A DNA stretch of 64,000 nucleotides from CABYIR01 sp038103905 (GTDB lineage Bacteria; Pseudomonadota; Alphaproteobacteria; Pelagibacterales; AG-422-B15), in assembly GCA_038103905.1 (NCBI GenBank), contig JAYNZW010000007.1:1-64000 (forward strand), in the 5' to 3' direction. A model generated the notes under the pieces. It was not told the DNA's origin. It searched no databases and was given only the letters and a program-made list of their open reading frames with translations. Each line of letters begins with the position of its first letter. Within the stretch, counting starts at the first letter, position 1. The translations under genes and the position numbers were made by a program. Positions 42,837 through 52,281 of this stretch are shown in pieces.

Positions 42837-44405
42837 TCAGAAAGCTCTATCTTTTATTAATTGGATAGTTCTATCTATTCCGTAAATTGCTACAAATGAT
42901 CCAAATCTTGGGCCTTCAGTTTTTCCAAAAAGCACTTGATAAATCAAACTAAACCAGTCACGTAGATTAGTAAAATTATAATCCTTTCCAATTTGGTATA
43001 TTTCTGTCTGTATTTCTTCTGCGCTATGCGCACCTGTCATTGCCGAGAGCCTTTTAATAAGATCTTCAAAGATTTTTAGCTCTTCTGCGCTTGGTTTTTT
43101 ATATGAAACTGAGGACTTAGTAATATCATTATAATAGTTAATAACACCATCAATTAGTTTCAAAATGAATTGAAGACTCTTATCATCAATATTTCCCACG
43201 TATTTTCTAACAAAGTCTAATATTAAATTTGGATCATTGCTTCCACTTGCTGAAACTAAGTTTAGTATCAGATTGTAGCTAATGGGCATATTGCCTAAAT
43301 AATTAATTCCATTAGATATATGCCAGTAAGGATTTTCAATTTTTTGATCTAAAGATTGCTCTTCAAATTTATTAAGATGTGAAAGAAATTCATCTGTTGA
43401 TTTAGGTATAACTTCTAAAAATAATTTTTTTGCTCTCCTAGGATTTTGATACATAAAATAAGTTAATGTTTCTTGTGGTGCATAAGATAACCAATCTTCA
43501 ATACTCAACCCATTACCTTTTGATTTTGATATCTTTTCACCATTTTGGTCTAAAAATAGTTCATAAAAAAAGTTTTCAGGAGGATTTCCACCAAGTGCTT
43601 TACAAATTTTTGCAGATAGTTGGAATGTTGGAATAAGATCCTTTCCGTACATTTCGTAATCGATACCCAAAGCTATCCATCGCATAGCCCAGTCAACTTT
43701 CCACTGCAATTTACAGTTACCATCTAGCACAGAAACTTCAACTTCATCTCCACTTTCATCATTATACACAACTGAATAATTCTCAATATTGGTACGTAAA
43801 ATCTCTACCTCCAAAACCTTATTAGTTTTTTTACAAATTGGTAAAAATGGACTATAAGTTTTTCTTCGTTCTTCACCAAGAGTTGGTAAAATTATATTTT
43901 TAATTTTTTCATAATTTTTTAAAACATTTTTTAATTGCTCATTAAAAAAACCACTTTTATATAAATCTGTTGCACTTTTAAAATTATACCTAAATCCAAA
44001 ATCATCTAAAAATGCCTTTAGCATTGAGTTATTGTGTTCACCGAAGCTATCATATTTTTCAAATGGATCAGGTACACTTGTTAGAGGTTGATTTAAATAC
44101 GTTTGTAGCTTCTCCTGATTAGGAACATTATCAGGTATCTTTCTAAGTCCATCCAAGTCATCAGAAAAGGCAATTAAATTTACTTTTTTCTCTGAAATTT
44201 TTTCTATAGCATTTAAAATCATGGTTGTTCGAGCAACTTCACCAAATGTACCTATATGTGGAAGTCCACTAGGACCGTAGCCAGTTTGGAGATTAATTTC
44301 TTCTTTTGAGCTCTTTTCAATACGACTTAATACTCTATTTGCCTCAATAAAAGGCCAACACTTAGCTTGAGATAATAATTCGATAATTTCTGGATTTTTA
44401 GGCAT
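42837..44405 (-). CDS. lysK: Lysyl-tRNA synthetase, class I
   Basis: 522 residues. Class I signature motifs are seen: GPSGLPHIGTFGE (HIGH) and KISKSKGN (KMSKS). Class I LysRS is found in archaea, alphaproteobacteria and some spirochaetes. The C-terminal helical domain is complete. First gene of the pyrD operon on the minus strand, with an about 157-base AT-rich spacer to folE upstream. Confidence 0.93.
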   Translation of the reverse strand: MPKNPEIIELLSQAKCWPFIEANRVLSRIEKSSKEEINLQTGYGPSGLPHIGTFGEVARTTMILNAIEKISEKKVNLIAFSDDLDGLRKIPDNVPNQEKLQTYLNQPLTSVPDPFEKYDSFGEHNNSMLKAFLDDFGFRYNFKSATDLYKSGFFNEQLKNVLKNYEKIKNIILPTLGEERRKTYSPFLPICKKTNKVLEVEILRTNIENYSVVYNDESGDEVEVSVLDGNCKLQWKVDWAMRWIALGIDYEMYGKDLIPTFQLSAKICKALGGNPPENFFYELFLDQNGEKISKSKGNGLSIEDWLSYAPQETLTYFMYQNPRRAKKLFLEVIPKSTDEFLSHLNKFEEQSLDQKIENPYWHISNGINYLGNMPISYNLILNLVSASGSNDPNLILDFVRKYVGNIDDKSLQFILKLIDGVINYYNDITKSSVSYKKPSAEELKIFEDLIKRLSAMTGAHSAEEIQTEIYQIGKDYNFTNLRDWFSLIYQVLFGKTEGPRFGSFVAIYGIDRTIQLIKDRAF

Positions 44406-44562
44406 TTTCGCACTTGTTATTATACACTAACTTATTAAACACAAATTTAAAAAAACTTACTTTTTCATGGTTTTTTAGATTAATCAGTATATTTAAATAT
44501 TGCATCAAGTAATTAATATATATAAAAACTGCTTTTTGATATAAAAATCATTTTCATCACTT

Positions 44563-45168
44563 ATGAGCAAAAAAGTAAATAAGAAACCATCGAGAAAAGA
44601 AGCTGAAGAAGCTGTTCGTACATTAATTAAATGGGCTGGCGATGATGTAAATCGTGAGGGTTTAATTGATACTCCTAAGCGAGTAGTTAATGCATACAAT
44701 GATTGGTTTTCTGGTTATAACGAAGATCCAAAAGAAATTTTAAAAAGAACTTTTTCTGAGACTGGTGGGTATGATGAAGTAATAATGTTAAAAGATATTA
44801 GAATCGAATCCCATTGTGAACATCATATAGCTCCATTCATTGGAAATGCCCATGTAGCATATCTCCCTAATAAACGAGTTGTCGGAATAAGTAAGTTAGC
44901 AAGAATTACTAATATATTTGCTAAGCGAATGCAGGTTCAAGAAAAGTTAACATCAGAAATTGCTACTTGTATTCAAGAATGCTTGAAACCTAAAGGTGTT
45001 GCCGTAGTCGTAGAAGCTCAACATGAATGTATGACTACTAGAGGTGTTCACATGCCAGGAATATCAATGGTAACAAGCAAACTTCTAGGAAAATTCAGAA
45101 CTGATGCATCTACTCGAAGAGAGTTTTACAGTATGCTCAATCAAGGTCCTATACTCAGAAAAAACTAA
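44563..45168 (+). CDS. folE: GTP cyclohydrolase I
   Basis: 201 residues. Zinc ligands Cys85 and His88 (in SHCEHHIAPF) and Cys156 (AQHECMTTRG) are intact, with the conserved VVGISKLARI. It makes dihydroneopterin triphosphate, the first step of folate synthesis; the betaine/sarcosine enzymes elsewhere in the window consume folate. The N-terminal basic extension (MSKKVNKKPSRKE) is typical of alphaproteobacteria. Confidence 0.94.
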   Translation: MSKKVNKKPSRKEAEEAVRTLIKWAGDDVNREGLIDTPKRVVNAYNDWFSGYNEDPKEILKRTFSETGGYDEVIMLKDIRIESHCEHHIAPFIGNAHVAYLPNKRVVGISKLARITNIFAKRMQVQEKLTSEIATCIQECLKPKGVAVVVEAQHECMTTRGVHMPGISMVTSKLLGKFRTDASTRREFYSMLNQGPILRKN

Positions 45169-45188
45169 TATAAAATTATTTACAAATA

Positions 45189-46640
45189 ATGCTGCATTTT
45201 AAATTAATACTTAATGTATTAGGCATATTGCTTATTGCAATTGGAATATTGATGTTCATTCCTTTGATTTTTGATCTTGTTTATCAAAATACTTCTTGGT
45301 TTTCTTTTCTAATTAGCGCGCTGATATCAGTTTCTTTTGGCATTGCTCTCTTCCTATCTACAAGAGGTAGCAATAAAGAAAGACTCATTATGCAGGATGC
45401 CTTTCTTCTAACATCTTCTTCCTGGTTACTAATAGCACTATTTGGTTGTATTCCATTTTTTTTATCTGAGACAAATATGAATTTTACTGACTCTTTTTTT
45501 GAGTCAATGTCTGGTGTAACTACAACAGGCTCATCAGTTATTCAAAATATCAGTGATATGTCAGAAGGTATTCTCATTTGGAGAGCTCTATTGCAATGGG
45601 TTGGTGGTGTAGGTATTATTGTAATGGCCTTAAGTATACTTCCCGTACTACAGGTCGGTGGCATGCAGGTTTTTAGGGCTGAGTCCTCTGATACTACTGA
45701 TAAAATATTACCTAGAACAGCGCAGATTTCTACTGCAGTAATTGCAATTTATTGTGTTTTAACTTTCTCTTGCTTTGCTCTTTATTGGATCTTTGGGATG
45801 AACGCGTTTGACTCTTTTGCTCATGCAATGACTACAATAGCAACTGGGGGATTTTCTACAAAAAATGAATCGATTGGTTTTTTTAATAATTCATATATTG
45901 AGTATACCTCTGCAATTTTTATGATTTTAAGCAGCTTACCTATTCTTATATATTTAAAATTTTCTAAACAGCAATTCAAATCAGTCTTTAATGATACTCA
46001 GGTAAGAGCATTTCTTATTATTATTTTCACTAGTGTTATCTTGGTAATTTTTTATCTATGGCTAAATGATATTAAAAATTTAAATGAGTCTATCAGACAC
46101 GGCTTTGTTAATGTTACTTCAATAATAACAGGAACTGGCTATACAACTGATAACTATAATTTATGGGGACCATTTCCAATTTATCTACTTTTTTTTGGTA
46201 TGTTTATTGGAGGGTGTGCAGGATCAACAACCTGTGGGATAAAAGTTTTTCGATTTCAAATCTTATTTGAAACATTCAAAAATCAAATACAGCAATTATT
46301 GCACCCTCACGGAGTGTTTGTTCCTCATTATAATCATAAGAAGTTAGAAAGTGACGTAACTACATCAGTCATGAGTTTTTTCTTTGTTTTTATTTTGGTT
46401 TTTGTCGCTATAACTTTATTATTATCAATGACGAATCTGGACTTCGTTACATCACTGTCAGCGGCTGCTACTTCTTTAGCAAACGTTGGTCCTGGCTTAG
46501 GTTCAACAATAGGACCTGAAAGTACATTTTATAGTCTTTCGGTAACAGCAAAGTGGATACTCATCATCTCTATGCTATTAGGTAGACTTGAACTATTCAC
46601 TATTTTAGTTTTATTTCTTCCTGCTTTTTGGAGAAAGTAA
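45189..46640 (+). CDS. trkH: TrkH-family potassium uptake protein
   Basis: 483 residues, many membrane helices with four selectivity-filter regions: VTTTGSS, IATGGFST, ITGTGYTT and LANVGPGLGS. It is the pore subunit for K+ uptake and normally works with TrkA. No trkA is in the window. Follows folE by 20 bases, and abuts the convergent argF with no spacer. Confidence 0.9.
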   Translation: MLHFKLILNVLGILLIAIGILMFIPLIFDLVYQNTSWFSFLISALISVSFGIALFLSTRGSNKERLIMQDAFLLTSSSWLLIALFGCIPFFLSETNMNFTDSFFESMSGVTTTGSSVIQNISDMSEGILIWRALLQWVGGVGIIVMALSILPVLQVGGMQVFRAESSDTTDKILPRTAQISTAVIAIYCVLTFSCFALYWIFGMNAFDSFAHAMTTIATGGFSTKNESIGFFNNSYIEYTSAIFMILSSLPILIYLKFSKQQFKSVFNDTQVRAFLIIIFTSVILVIFYLWLNDIKNLNESIRHGFVNVTSIITGTGYTTDNYNLWGPFPIYLLFFGMFIGGCAGSTTCGIKVFRFQILFETFKNQIQQLLHPHGVFVPHYNHKKLESDVTTSVMSFFFVFILVFVAITLLLSMTNLDFVTSLSAAATSLANVGPGLGSTIGPESTFYSLSVTAKWILIISMLLGRLELFTILVLFLPAFWRK

Positions 46641-47549
46641 TTAAAGACACCATTTCAATATCTCTTTTTGTATGTGAAGTCTATTTTGTGCCTCATCCCA
46701 TACAACTGATTGTGGACCATCAATAACATCTGAGGTTACTTCTTGCCCTCTTTTAGCAGGCAAACAGTGCATAAAAATACAATCATTTCCTACAAGATTC
46801 ATTATTTTCTCATTAACTGTATATTCACCTAATTCAGAAATAATTTTTTCTTGTATTTTTTCTCCCATTGACTCCCAGGTATCAGTTATAACTACATCTG
46901 CTCTACTAATATCTTTTATATTATTATAAATTTTAATTTTTTCTAAATCAGGTTTTACATTATACATCTCACATTTTTTGCTATATTCATCGATATAATA
47001 ATCATTAGTAAAGATACTTAAGTTTATACCAAGATTTAAATTTGCAATCTCAATCCATGATCGAGTTACATTTGTGATAGGACCAATCCAATTAACTCTT
47101 ACGCCATCTAAGCCTGATTTTTTTTCATAAATTGTCATTAAATCTGCTATTGCTTGACATGGATGCGAAAAATCTGAAAGACCATTTATAATTGGTATTG
47201 ATGAAAAACTTGCCATTTGTTGAATAGTTTCGTGTGATTGAGAACGATACATGACTATATCCACATATTGTGACATAGTTTTAGCGGTATCACTTATACT
47301 TTCTTTATTATTGCCTAAATGTAATTTATTTTGATCAATCACAATACACTGGCCTCCAAGCTTTCTCATTGCAACGTCAAAAGATAATCTGGTTCTGGTA
47401 GAAGGCTTTTCAAAAATTGAAGCAAGAATTTTACCATCGGCAAAATTCTTGTCGTCATTTTCTTTATTAGACTTTATGTTGATCGCATTAGAAATAAAAC
47501 TCTGAACTAAATGATGATCTACATCATAGATTGATAAGAAATTATTCAT
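46641..47549 (-). CDS. argF: Ornithine carbamoyltransferase
   Basis: 302 residues. Carbamoyl-phosphate motif KPSTRTRLSFD, HPCQAIADL and the C-terminal HCLPAKRGQEV are all present. It converts ornithine and carbamoyl phosphate to citrulline for arginine synthesis. It follows argD with a 2-base gap, the usual alphaproteobacterial argD-argF order. Confidence 0.94.
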   Translation of the reverse strand: MNNFLSIYDVDHHLVQSFISNAINIKSNKENDDKNFADGKILASIFEKPSTRTRLSFDVAMRKLGGQCIVIDQNKLHLGNNKESISDTAKTMSQYVDIVMYRSQSHETIQQMASFSSIPIINGLSDFSHPCQAIADLMTIYEKKSGLDGVRVNWIGPITNVTRSWIEIANLNLGINLSIFTNDYYIDEYSKKCEMYNVKPDLEKIKIYNNIKDISRADVVITDTWESMGEKIQEKIISELGEYTVNEKIMNLVGNDCIFMHCLPAKRGQEVTSDVIDGPQSVVWDEAQNRLHIQKEILKWCL

Positions 47550-47551
47550 AG

Positions 47552-48715
47552 TTAACTCAGTTTTTTACAAGCTTTTCTGATAATAGATAAAGCGACATCA
47601 CAGTCTTTTATTGAAATATTAAGTGGTGGAAGAAGCCTAACAACATTATCTGAAGCTTTTATTGTCAACATTTTATGATTCCTTAACTCATCAACGAATG
47701 CTGTGTTTTCAATTTTACATTTCAAACCTAAAATTAGACCTTTTCCTCGAACTTCAGCAATAATTTTAGGAAAATCATTTATTATTTTAGATAATTCATC
47801 TATCAAGTAATTTGAGGTTTTACTTAAATTAGAAAAAAATTCTGAGTCCATTAATTCAAGTACAGATCTTCCCACAGAACATGCTAGTGGATTTCCACCA
47901 AATGTTGATCCATGAGTACCATGACCCATAGTTTCACCAACTTTTTTCGAGGTCAAACATGCACCAATAGGAAAACCATTGCCGAGCGCTTTTGCAATTG
48001 TCATAATATCAGGAACAATTCCACTCCACTGATGAGCAAACATTTTTCCTGACCTTCCAATTCCACATTGAACTTCGTCAAATATGAGTAAAATATTTTT
48101 CTCATCACAAATTTTTCTTAAACCTTCCAAACAATGCTCTGGTATTACAGATACTCCACCTTCACCTTGAATGGGCTCTACAAGTATAGCAGCAACATCT
48201 TGATCAATAACTTCTTTAAGAGCTTCATGGTCACCAAAGGGTAGATTAATAAATCCATCGATTGATGTATTAAAGCCCTCAAGTTTAGAAGGTCCTCCAG
48301 CAGCAAGAGCGCCTAGAGTTCTTCCATGAAATGACCCTGAAAATGTAATTATCTTATTTTTTGTCACTGAGCCTTCTGTAGAATAAAAATATCTTCGTGC
48401 AATTTTTATTGCAGCCTCTATTGACTCAGTCCCTGAATTACAGAAAAAAACGTAGTCTGCAAAACTTAATTCACATAGTTTTTTTGCAAGCACTTCTTGT
48501 TCAGGAATATTGTACACATTTGATACATGCCATAGTTTTTTGGCTTGCTCAGTCAGAGCATTATTTAATACTGGATGAGAATAACCTAATGAATTTACTG
48601 CTATACCTGATCCAAAATCTAAATATTTGTCTCCATTTTGTTCAATTAGATAAGATCCTTCACCGTTAATAAATGTAAGATTTGACCTTGGATAAGTTTT
48701 TAAAATATTTGTCAT
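47552..48715 (-). CDS. argD: Acetylornithine aminotransferase
   Basis: 387 residues, PLP fold type I. The NSGTESIEAAIKIAR segment, IFDEVQCGIGRSGKMF and TIAKALGNGFPIGA (Lys-PLP) are standard. It also can serve as succinyldiaminopimelate aminotransferase in lysine synthesis, relevant because dapD and dapE lie downstream in the window. Operon: ABC permease - argD - argF. Confidence 0.92.
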   Translation of the reverse strand: MTNILKTYPRSNLTFINGEGSYLIEQNGDKYLDFGSGIAVNSLGYSHPVLNNALTEQAKKLWHVSNVYNIPEQEVLAKKLCELSFADYVFFCNSGTESIEAAIKIARRYFYSTEGSVTKNKIITFSGSFHGRTLGALAAGGPSKLEGFNTSIDGFINLPFGDHEALKEVIDQDVAAILVEPIQGEGGVSVIPEHCLEGLRKICDEKNILLIFDEVQCGIGRSGKMFAHQWSGIVPDIMTIAKALGNGFPIGACLTSKKVGETMGHGTHGSTFGGNPLACSVGRSVLELMDSEFFSNLSKTSNYLIDELSKIINDFPKIIAEVRGKGLILGLKCKIENTAFVDELRNHKMLTIKASDNVVRLLPPLNISIKDCDVALSIIRKACKKLS

Positions 48716-48716
48716 A

Positions 48717-49484
48717 CTAATGTCTTAATTTGTATCCACTTTGTAAAACGAAATAGGAAAAGAACAACAGAATAATAAAACAAATTACTAAAATTTGCAT
48801 TGAAACCATAAGTTCAACATCACTTGAACCTATAAAACCATAACGAAATCCATCAATCATATAAAAAAAAGGATTAAATAGACTTAGATTTTGAATAAAT
48901 TCAGGGAGTACTTTAATTGAATAAAACGTCCCAGATAAAAAAGAAAGAGGAATGATAATAAAATTATCTACTGTGCCTAGATGATCCCATTTGTCAGCCC
49001 AAATTCCAGTTAGCAAACCTATTAATGAAAGAATGGCAGATGAAAATACTGCAAAAAATAAAATTATACCAAAACTATATGTTTCTATTTGAACAAAAGG
49101 TGACATAAAAATAGCAGAGGCCATAGCAACTATTAAACCTCGAGTAATACCAACAAGTATAAAAGTAACTATAATTTGAAAATTTGATATGGGAGGCATT
49201 AATAAATCGACAATATTGCCTTGAACCTTAGACATTAGTAATGATGATGAGTTATTCATGAATGCATTTTGTATAATTGTCATCATGATTAATCCTGGAA
49301 ATAAAAAAGTTTTAAAATCAGTAACTATAAATTCATTTCTAGAAGTTCCAATTGCGGTACTAAAAATTATCATGAATAGAAGAGTAGTTGCGGCAGGTGC
49401 TAATATTGTTTGACCAGGTATCTTAGTAAATCTTCTAAGCTCTTTGATATAAAGAGTTATAAATCGAATATAATATGCACTCAT
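48717..49484 (-). CDS. ABC-2-type transporter permease
   Basis: 255 residues, six hydrophobic segments with the ABC-2 fold (KIPGQTILAPAATTLLFMIIF start, LSGTFYSIKVLPEFIQNLSLFNPFFYMIDGFRYGF at the end). The matching ATPase is not adjacent, so it must be encoded elsewhere. It lies 1 base upstream of argD. Substrate unknown; NodJ/drug-lipid-type exporters are similar. Confidence 0.8.
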   Translation of the reverse strand: MSAYYIRFITLYIKELRRFTKIPGQTILAPAATTLLFMIIFSTAIGTSRNEFIVTDFKTFLFPGLIMMTIIQNAFMNNSSSLLMSKVQGNIVDLLMPPISNFQIIVTFILVGITRGLIVAMASAIFMSPFVQIETYSFGIILFFAVFSSAILSLIGLLTGIWADKWDHLGTVDNFIIIPLSFLSGTFYSIKVLPEFIQNLSLFNPFFYMIDGFRYGFIGSSDVELMVSMQILVICFIILLFFSYFVLQSGYKLRH

Positions 49485-49549
49485 AAAGTCTATTTAAATA
49501 AATTGTTAAAAAAGTCATTAATAAATAGATTTCAATTTTTACCTTTAAT

Positions 49550-49593
49550 ATATGAATTCATTTATCTTTTTACAAAAAACAAAGAATTCATAT
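49550..49593. repeat. 10-bp inverted repeat upstream of gcrA
   Basis: Arms 49550-49559 and 49584-49593 are exact complements (each contains GAATTC) around a 24-base loop. It lies 78-122 bases before the gcrA start in the spacer shared with the ABC permease gene. It could be an operator or an RNA hairpin; unconfirmed. Confidence 0.4.
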
Positions 49594-49671
49594 AAATTTT
49601 CCATATATTGTGTATTTGTATTGCAATATTCCTATATGTGGTGTTAAATTTGATCAACTTTTGGAGGAAAT

Positions 49672-50121
49672 ATGGCTTGGACACATGAAAAAATTGAGGT
49701 TTTAAAAAAACTTTGGGATGAGGGACTGACAGCAAGCAGAATAGCCCACGAAATTGGCGGTATGACAAGAAATGCTGTAATTGGTAAAGCTCATAGATTG
49801 GGCTTGTCTGGGCGTATGCAGTCTAAAAGTAAAAATTCTTCTATCTCAATAGTTAGAAAAAAGAAAAATAGTCCTTACAACAAAAAAATTGTTGAAATTT
49901 CAACCCAAGTCGATGAACCAATGAACCCTACTCAATTTCTTGATATAAAAGATGGTATGTGTCGCTGGCCTTTAGGGGAACCGGGCGAAAATGATTTTAA
50001 GTTTTGTGGTAGAAAAACAAATGAAAAAGTTTACTGCGAACATCATCATACGATGGCATTTCAACCGCTTACATCAATTAGAAGTCGAAAAAAAGTTAGT
50101 AAAAAATTTAGAATTGCCTAA
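49672..50121 (+). CDS. gcrA: GcrA cell-cycle regulator
   Basis: 149 residues. The N-terminal helix-turn-helix WTHEKIEVLKKLWDEGLTASR and the AVIGKAHRLGLSGR segment, plus a C-terminal CRWPLGEPGENDFKFCGRK and CEHH cysteine motif, are diagnostic of GcrA, the alphaproteobacterial sigma70-binding regulator that acts at GANTC-methylated promoters. Strong GGAGG 4 bases before the ATG. Its tail overlaps a minus-strand small ORF by 4 bases. Confidence 0.93.
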   Translation: MAWTHEKIEVLKKLWDEGLTASRIAHEIGGMTRNAVIGKAHRLGLSGRMQSKSKNSSISIVRKKKNSPYNKKIVEISTQVDEPMNPTQFLDIKDGMCRWPLGEPGENDFKFCGRKTNEKVYCEHHHTMAFQPLTSIRSRKKVSKKFRIA

Positions 50122-50204
50122 ATAATTGATAGTAAAAAACTCAACCCTAAAGAAAATAAGAGTATCAAAATTAAAACAACAATTACACTGTTTTGTAAGC
50201 TCAT
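50118..50204 (-). CDS. Putative 28-residue membrane peptide (unannotated small ORF)
   Basis: A short ATG-to-TAG frame encodes MSLQNS followed by a 22-residue hydrophobic run of V/I/L/F, ending in LLSII: a plausible single membrane helix. A strong AGGAG (50215-50211) sits 6 bases before the ATG, and overlaps the stop codon (50216-50214) of the M48 peptidase gene, so translation is probably coupled to it. The gene ends inside the last 4 bases of gcrA on the other strand. I do not recognise the product. It could regulate or anchor the neighbouring peptidase or be unrelated. Coding potential rests on SD and hydrophobicity only. Confidence 0.5.
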   Translation of the reverse strand: MSLQNSVIVVLILILLFSLGLSFLLSII

Positions 50205-50213
50205 ATTTGTCTC

Positions 50214-51299
50214 CTAATTACTTTTATATTTTGGCATTAAATTGACACCTCTATCAAGTTGATCTTGTACTTCTTTTACATATGTTTCAAGTCTTACATA
50301 TCTCTCACTAGTTGAAGGATGAGTTCCTCCACCTGAGTATATTGAGTTTGGCACCTCAACTGCAAATCGTCTCCAAAAATTTGGAGCTTTAGAAATATCG
50401 TAGCCAGATAAGGCTAATATATAAACACTTAAGTAGTCTGCCTCATTTTCATAATCTATAGAGTAAGAAGTAGCACCAATATTCGCTCCTAGATCCATGG
50501 CATCAGCTGGATTAGCTCCAATTGCAATTCCTAAAAGTAAACCAACTAGAGCGCCTGTATTGGCATTTTGAATTTTATCCGCGACATGATGGTTGGCATT
50601 ATGCGCAAGCTCATGAGCGAAGACAATGGGTACCCCCATTTCATCTTGAAGAAGCCATTTTGCCATACGCAGTGAAAATACAATATTATTTCCATCAGCA
50701 TATGCATTGAAAGTATTATTGTCTAAATCGATCGCGTAATTAAATCTGCATCTTGCTTCTGTTAGTATGGAAAAATCATTTTCACTACCATTACGAGAAA
50801 TTTTAAGATTAATGGTTGACGCATTTTTCTTACTTACGTGTTTATAAAAATCATAAATTGCTTTATCACCACTAGGAGCTTTTTTACCATTAATTTTGAT
50901 TATTTCATCTCCAATCCTTAGTCCATTTCTTGCAGCGGGGCTATCGTTTCCAATAGCAACAATTTTTAGACCATCATTTAGATTTAATATTGAATTGATT
51001 TCATCTCTTATCGGTTCTGGAGCATCAAATTTTGTTGCAACATCCACACCTAAACCAAATATTATATCTTCCCCTTTACAAAATTCTGAAGCTTTGTAAA
51101 GCATATCAATTCCAATAGGCACAAAAGATTGATAAGTTCTAAGCCAACTATCAGCAAAAAGTTGATTTTGAATTTTTTGTTCATCAATTGATAGCTGCTG
51201 ATCATAACTAGGCAATGAAGATTGAGGTTGAGCACAACTGAATAGAAAAAATAAAATTAATAAAATTGAATATTTACTATTTTGATAATAGAGCATCAT
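50214..51299 (-). CDS. M48-family metallopeptidase lipoprotein with PDZ domain
   Basis: 361 residues. The N-terminus has a lipoprotein signal ending in LFSC (Cys22). A PDZ-like domain lies at about 95-175 (DGLKIVAIGNDSPAARNGLRIGDEI). The zinc site HELAH is at 229-233 with NEADYLS as the third ligand. Such periplasmic proteases take part in envelope protein quality control. The start (51299 or 51296) lies inside the 3' end of the upstream EamA gene, about 20-23 bases of overlap. The small membrane peptide gene follows it. Confidence 0.83.
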   Translation of the reverse strand: MMLYYQNSKYSILLILFFLFSCAQPQSSLPSYDQQLSIDEQKIQNQLFADSWLRTYQSFVPIGIDMLYKASEFCKGEDIIFGLGVDVATKFDAPEPIRDEINSILNLNDGLKIVAIGNDSPAARNGLRIGDEIIKINGKKAPSGDKAIYDFYKHVSKKNASTINLKISRNGSENDFSILTEARCRFNYAIDLDNNTFNAYADGNNIVFSLRMAKWLLQDEMGVPIVFAHELAHNANHHVADKIQNANTGALVGLLLGIAIGANPADAMDLGANIGATSYSIDYENEADYLSVYILALSGYDISKAPNFWRRFAVEVPNSIYSGGGTHPSTSERYVRLETYVKEVQDQLDRGVNLMPKYKSN

Positions 51300-52164
51300 C
51301 TCTTTTTTTTTCTTTTTTTATCATGATTAGTGAGTGAATGAAAATAATCAATACAATTATTGATCCTCCAATCAGCGTATTTCTTGTTGGTTCTTCAGCT
51401 ATAAAAAACCAAACCCAGAGGGGTCCAAAGGCTGTTTCGAGTAGAAAAAAAATACCAACTTCAGGAGAAGTTACATATTTTGGAGCAATAGTTATAAAAA
51501 GAAAAGACACACCAACAGTGATAATCATCAATAACGAGAATAATAGATCAAATCCTCCAATAACTAAAGTAGATGCAAAAGGGAGAGCTACTACTGCTGT
51601 TAAAAATTTAGCAAATATATAGGAGGGAACAAAATTTATATGATTATATCGTCTCATTACTGTCAAACTAGCTCCCATACTCAAAGCGCATAATAATCCA
51701 AAAAAATCACCAAGAAATCGTCCCATTTCATAGGACTCATAAAATATAAAAATAATAGTTATTAAACATGCAATCATACTTAACCAAGTCAATAATAATG
51801 GCCGCTCATTTAGAAAAATTGCTGAGAACAATGCTGCGGCTAATGGAATTAGACTGATCATTATTAATGCATTAGCAACATTTGTATTCGCCACAGCAAA
51901 AATAAAAGTGATATTTGAAAAAAGAATAAATAAAGCATTAATGACTCCTGGAATACCCATATCATAAAAGTCATTTAGGGTTTTGCCTTTGAATAAAATT
52001 AGATACCCGATAAAAAGAGCAACTGAAGGAAAAAGTGAACGATAAAAAAGAGCGCTCCATGTATCTAAACTAATAAGTCTAATCAAGAGAGTATCAGGAG
52101 TTATTATCATTACTCCAATAAATGCAAACAATGTTCCTTTTTGAGTATTTGTTAAGTTCGTCAT
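51277..52164 (-). CDS. DMT-superfamily (EamA) transporter
   Basis: 295 residues, ten hydrophobic segments in two EamA halves. The tail ends with a lysine-rich KKEKKRDDALLSK, cytoplasmic. A second EamA gene is near 25 kb. Substrate not predictable. Overlaps the M48 start by 23 bases, so the two are probably co-transcribed. Confidence 0.8.
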   Translation of the reverse strand: MTNLTNTQKGTLFAFIGVMIITPDTLLIRLISLDTWSALFYRSLFPSVALFIGYLILFKGKTLNDFYDMGIPGVINALFILFSNITFIFAVANTNVANALIMISLIPLAAALFSAIFLNERPLLLTWLSMIACLITIIFIFYESYEMGRFLGDFFGLLCALSMGASLTVMRRYNHINFVPSYIFAKFLTAVVALPFASTLVIGGFDLLFSLLMIITVGVSFLFITIAPKYVTSPEVGIFFLLETAFGPLWVWFFIAEEPTRNTLIGGSIIVLIIFIHSLIMIKKEKKRDDALLSK

Positions 52165-52174
52165 AATTTAATAG

Positions 52175-52251
52175 TGGTGCGCCGGGAGAGATTCGAACTC
52201 CCGACCCCCAGATTCGTAGTCTGGTGCTCTATCCAGCTGAGCCACCGGCGC
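52175..52251 (-). tRNA. tRNA-Arg (anticodon ACG)
   Basis: 77 bases, read on the minus strand, fold into a normal cloverleaf: acceptor arms GCGCCGG/CCGGCGC, anticodon stem CCAGA/TCTGG with the loop CTACGAA (anticodon ACG at 52217-52215), T-loop TTCGAAT, and an encoded CCA end (52177-52175) after discriminator A. A at the first anticodon position is expected to be edited to inosine. It lies 10 bases before the EamA gene on the same strand. Confidence 0.95.
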
Positions 52252-52281
52252 AATCATTGAAATATAGCATAATAAAATATA

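Noticed and set aside
49492..49520. CtrA-type site upstream of gcrA (TTAA repeat)
   Set aside because: The two TTAA elements are 8, not 7, bases apart and lack the following C, so the match is poor in such AT-rich DNA.
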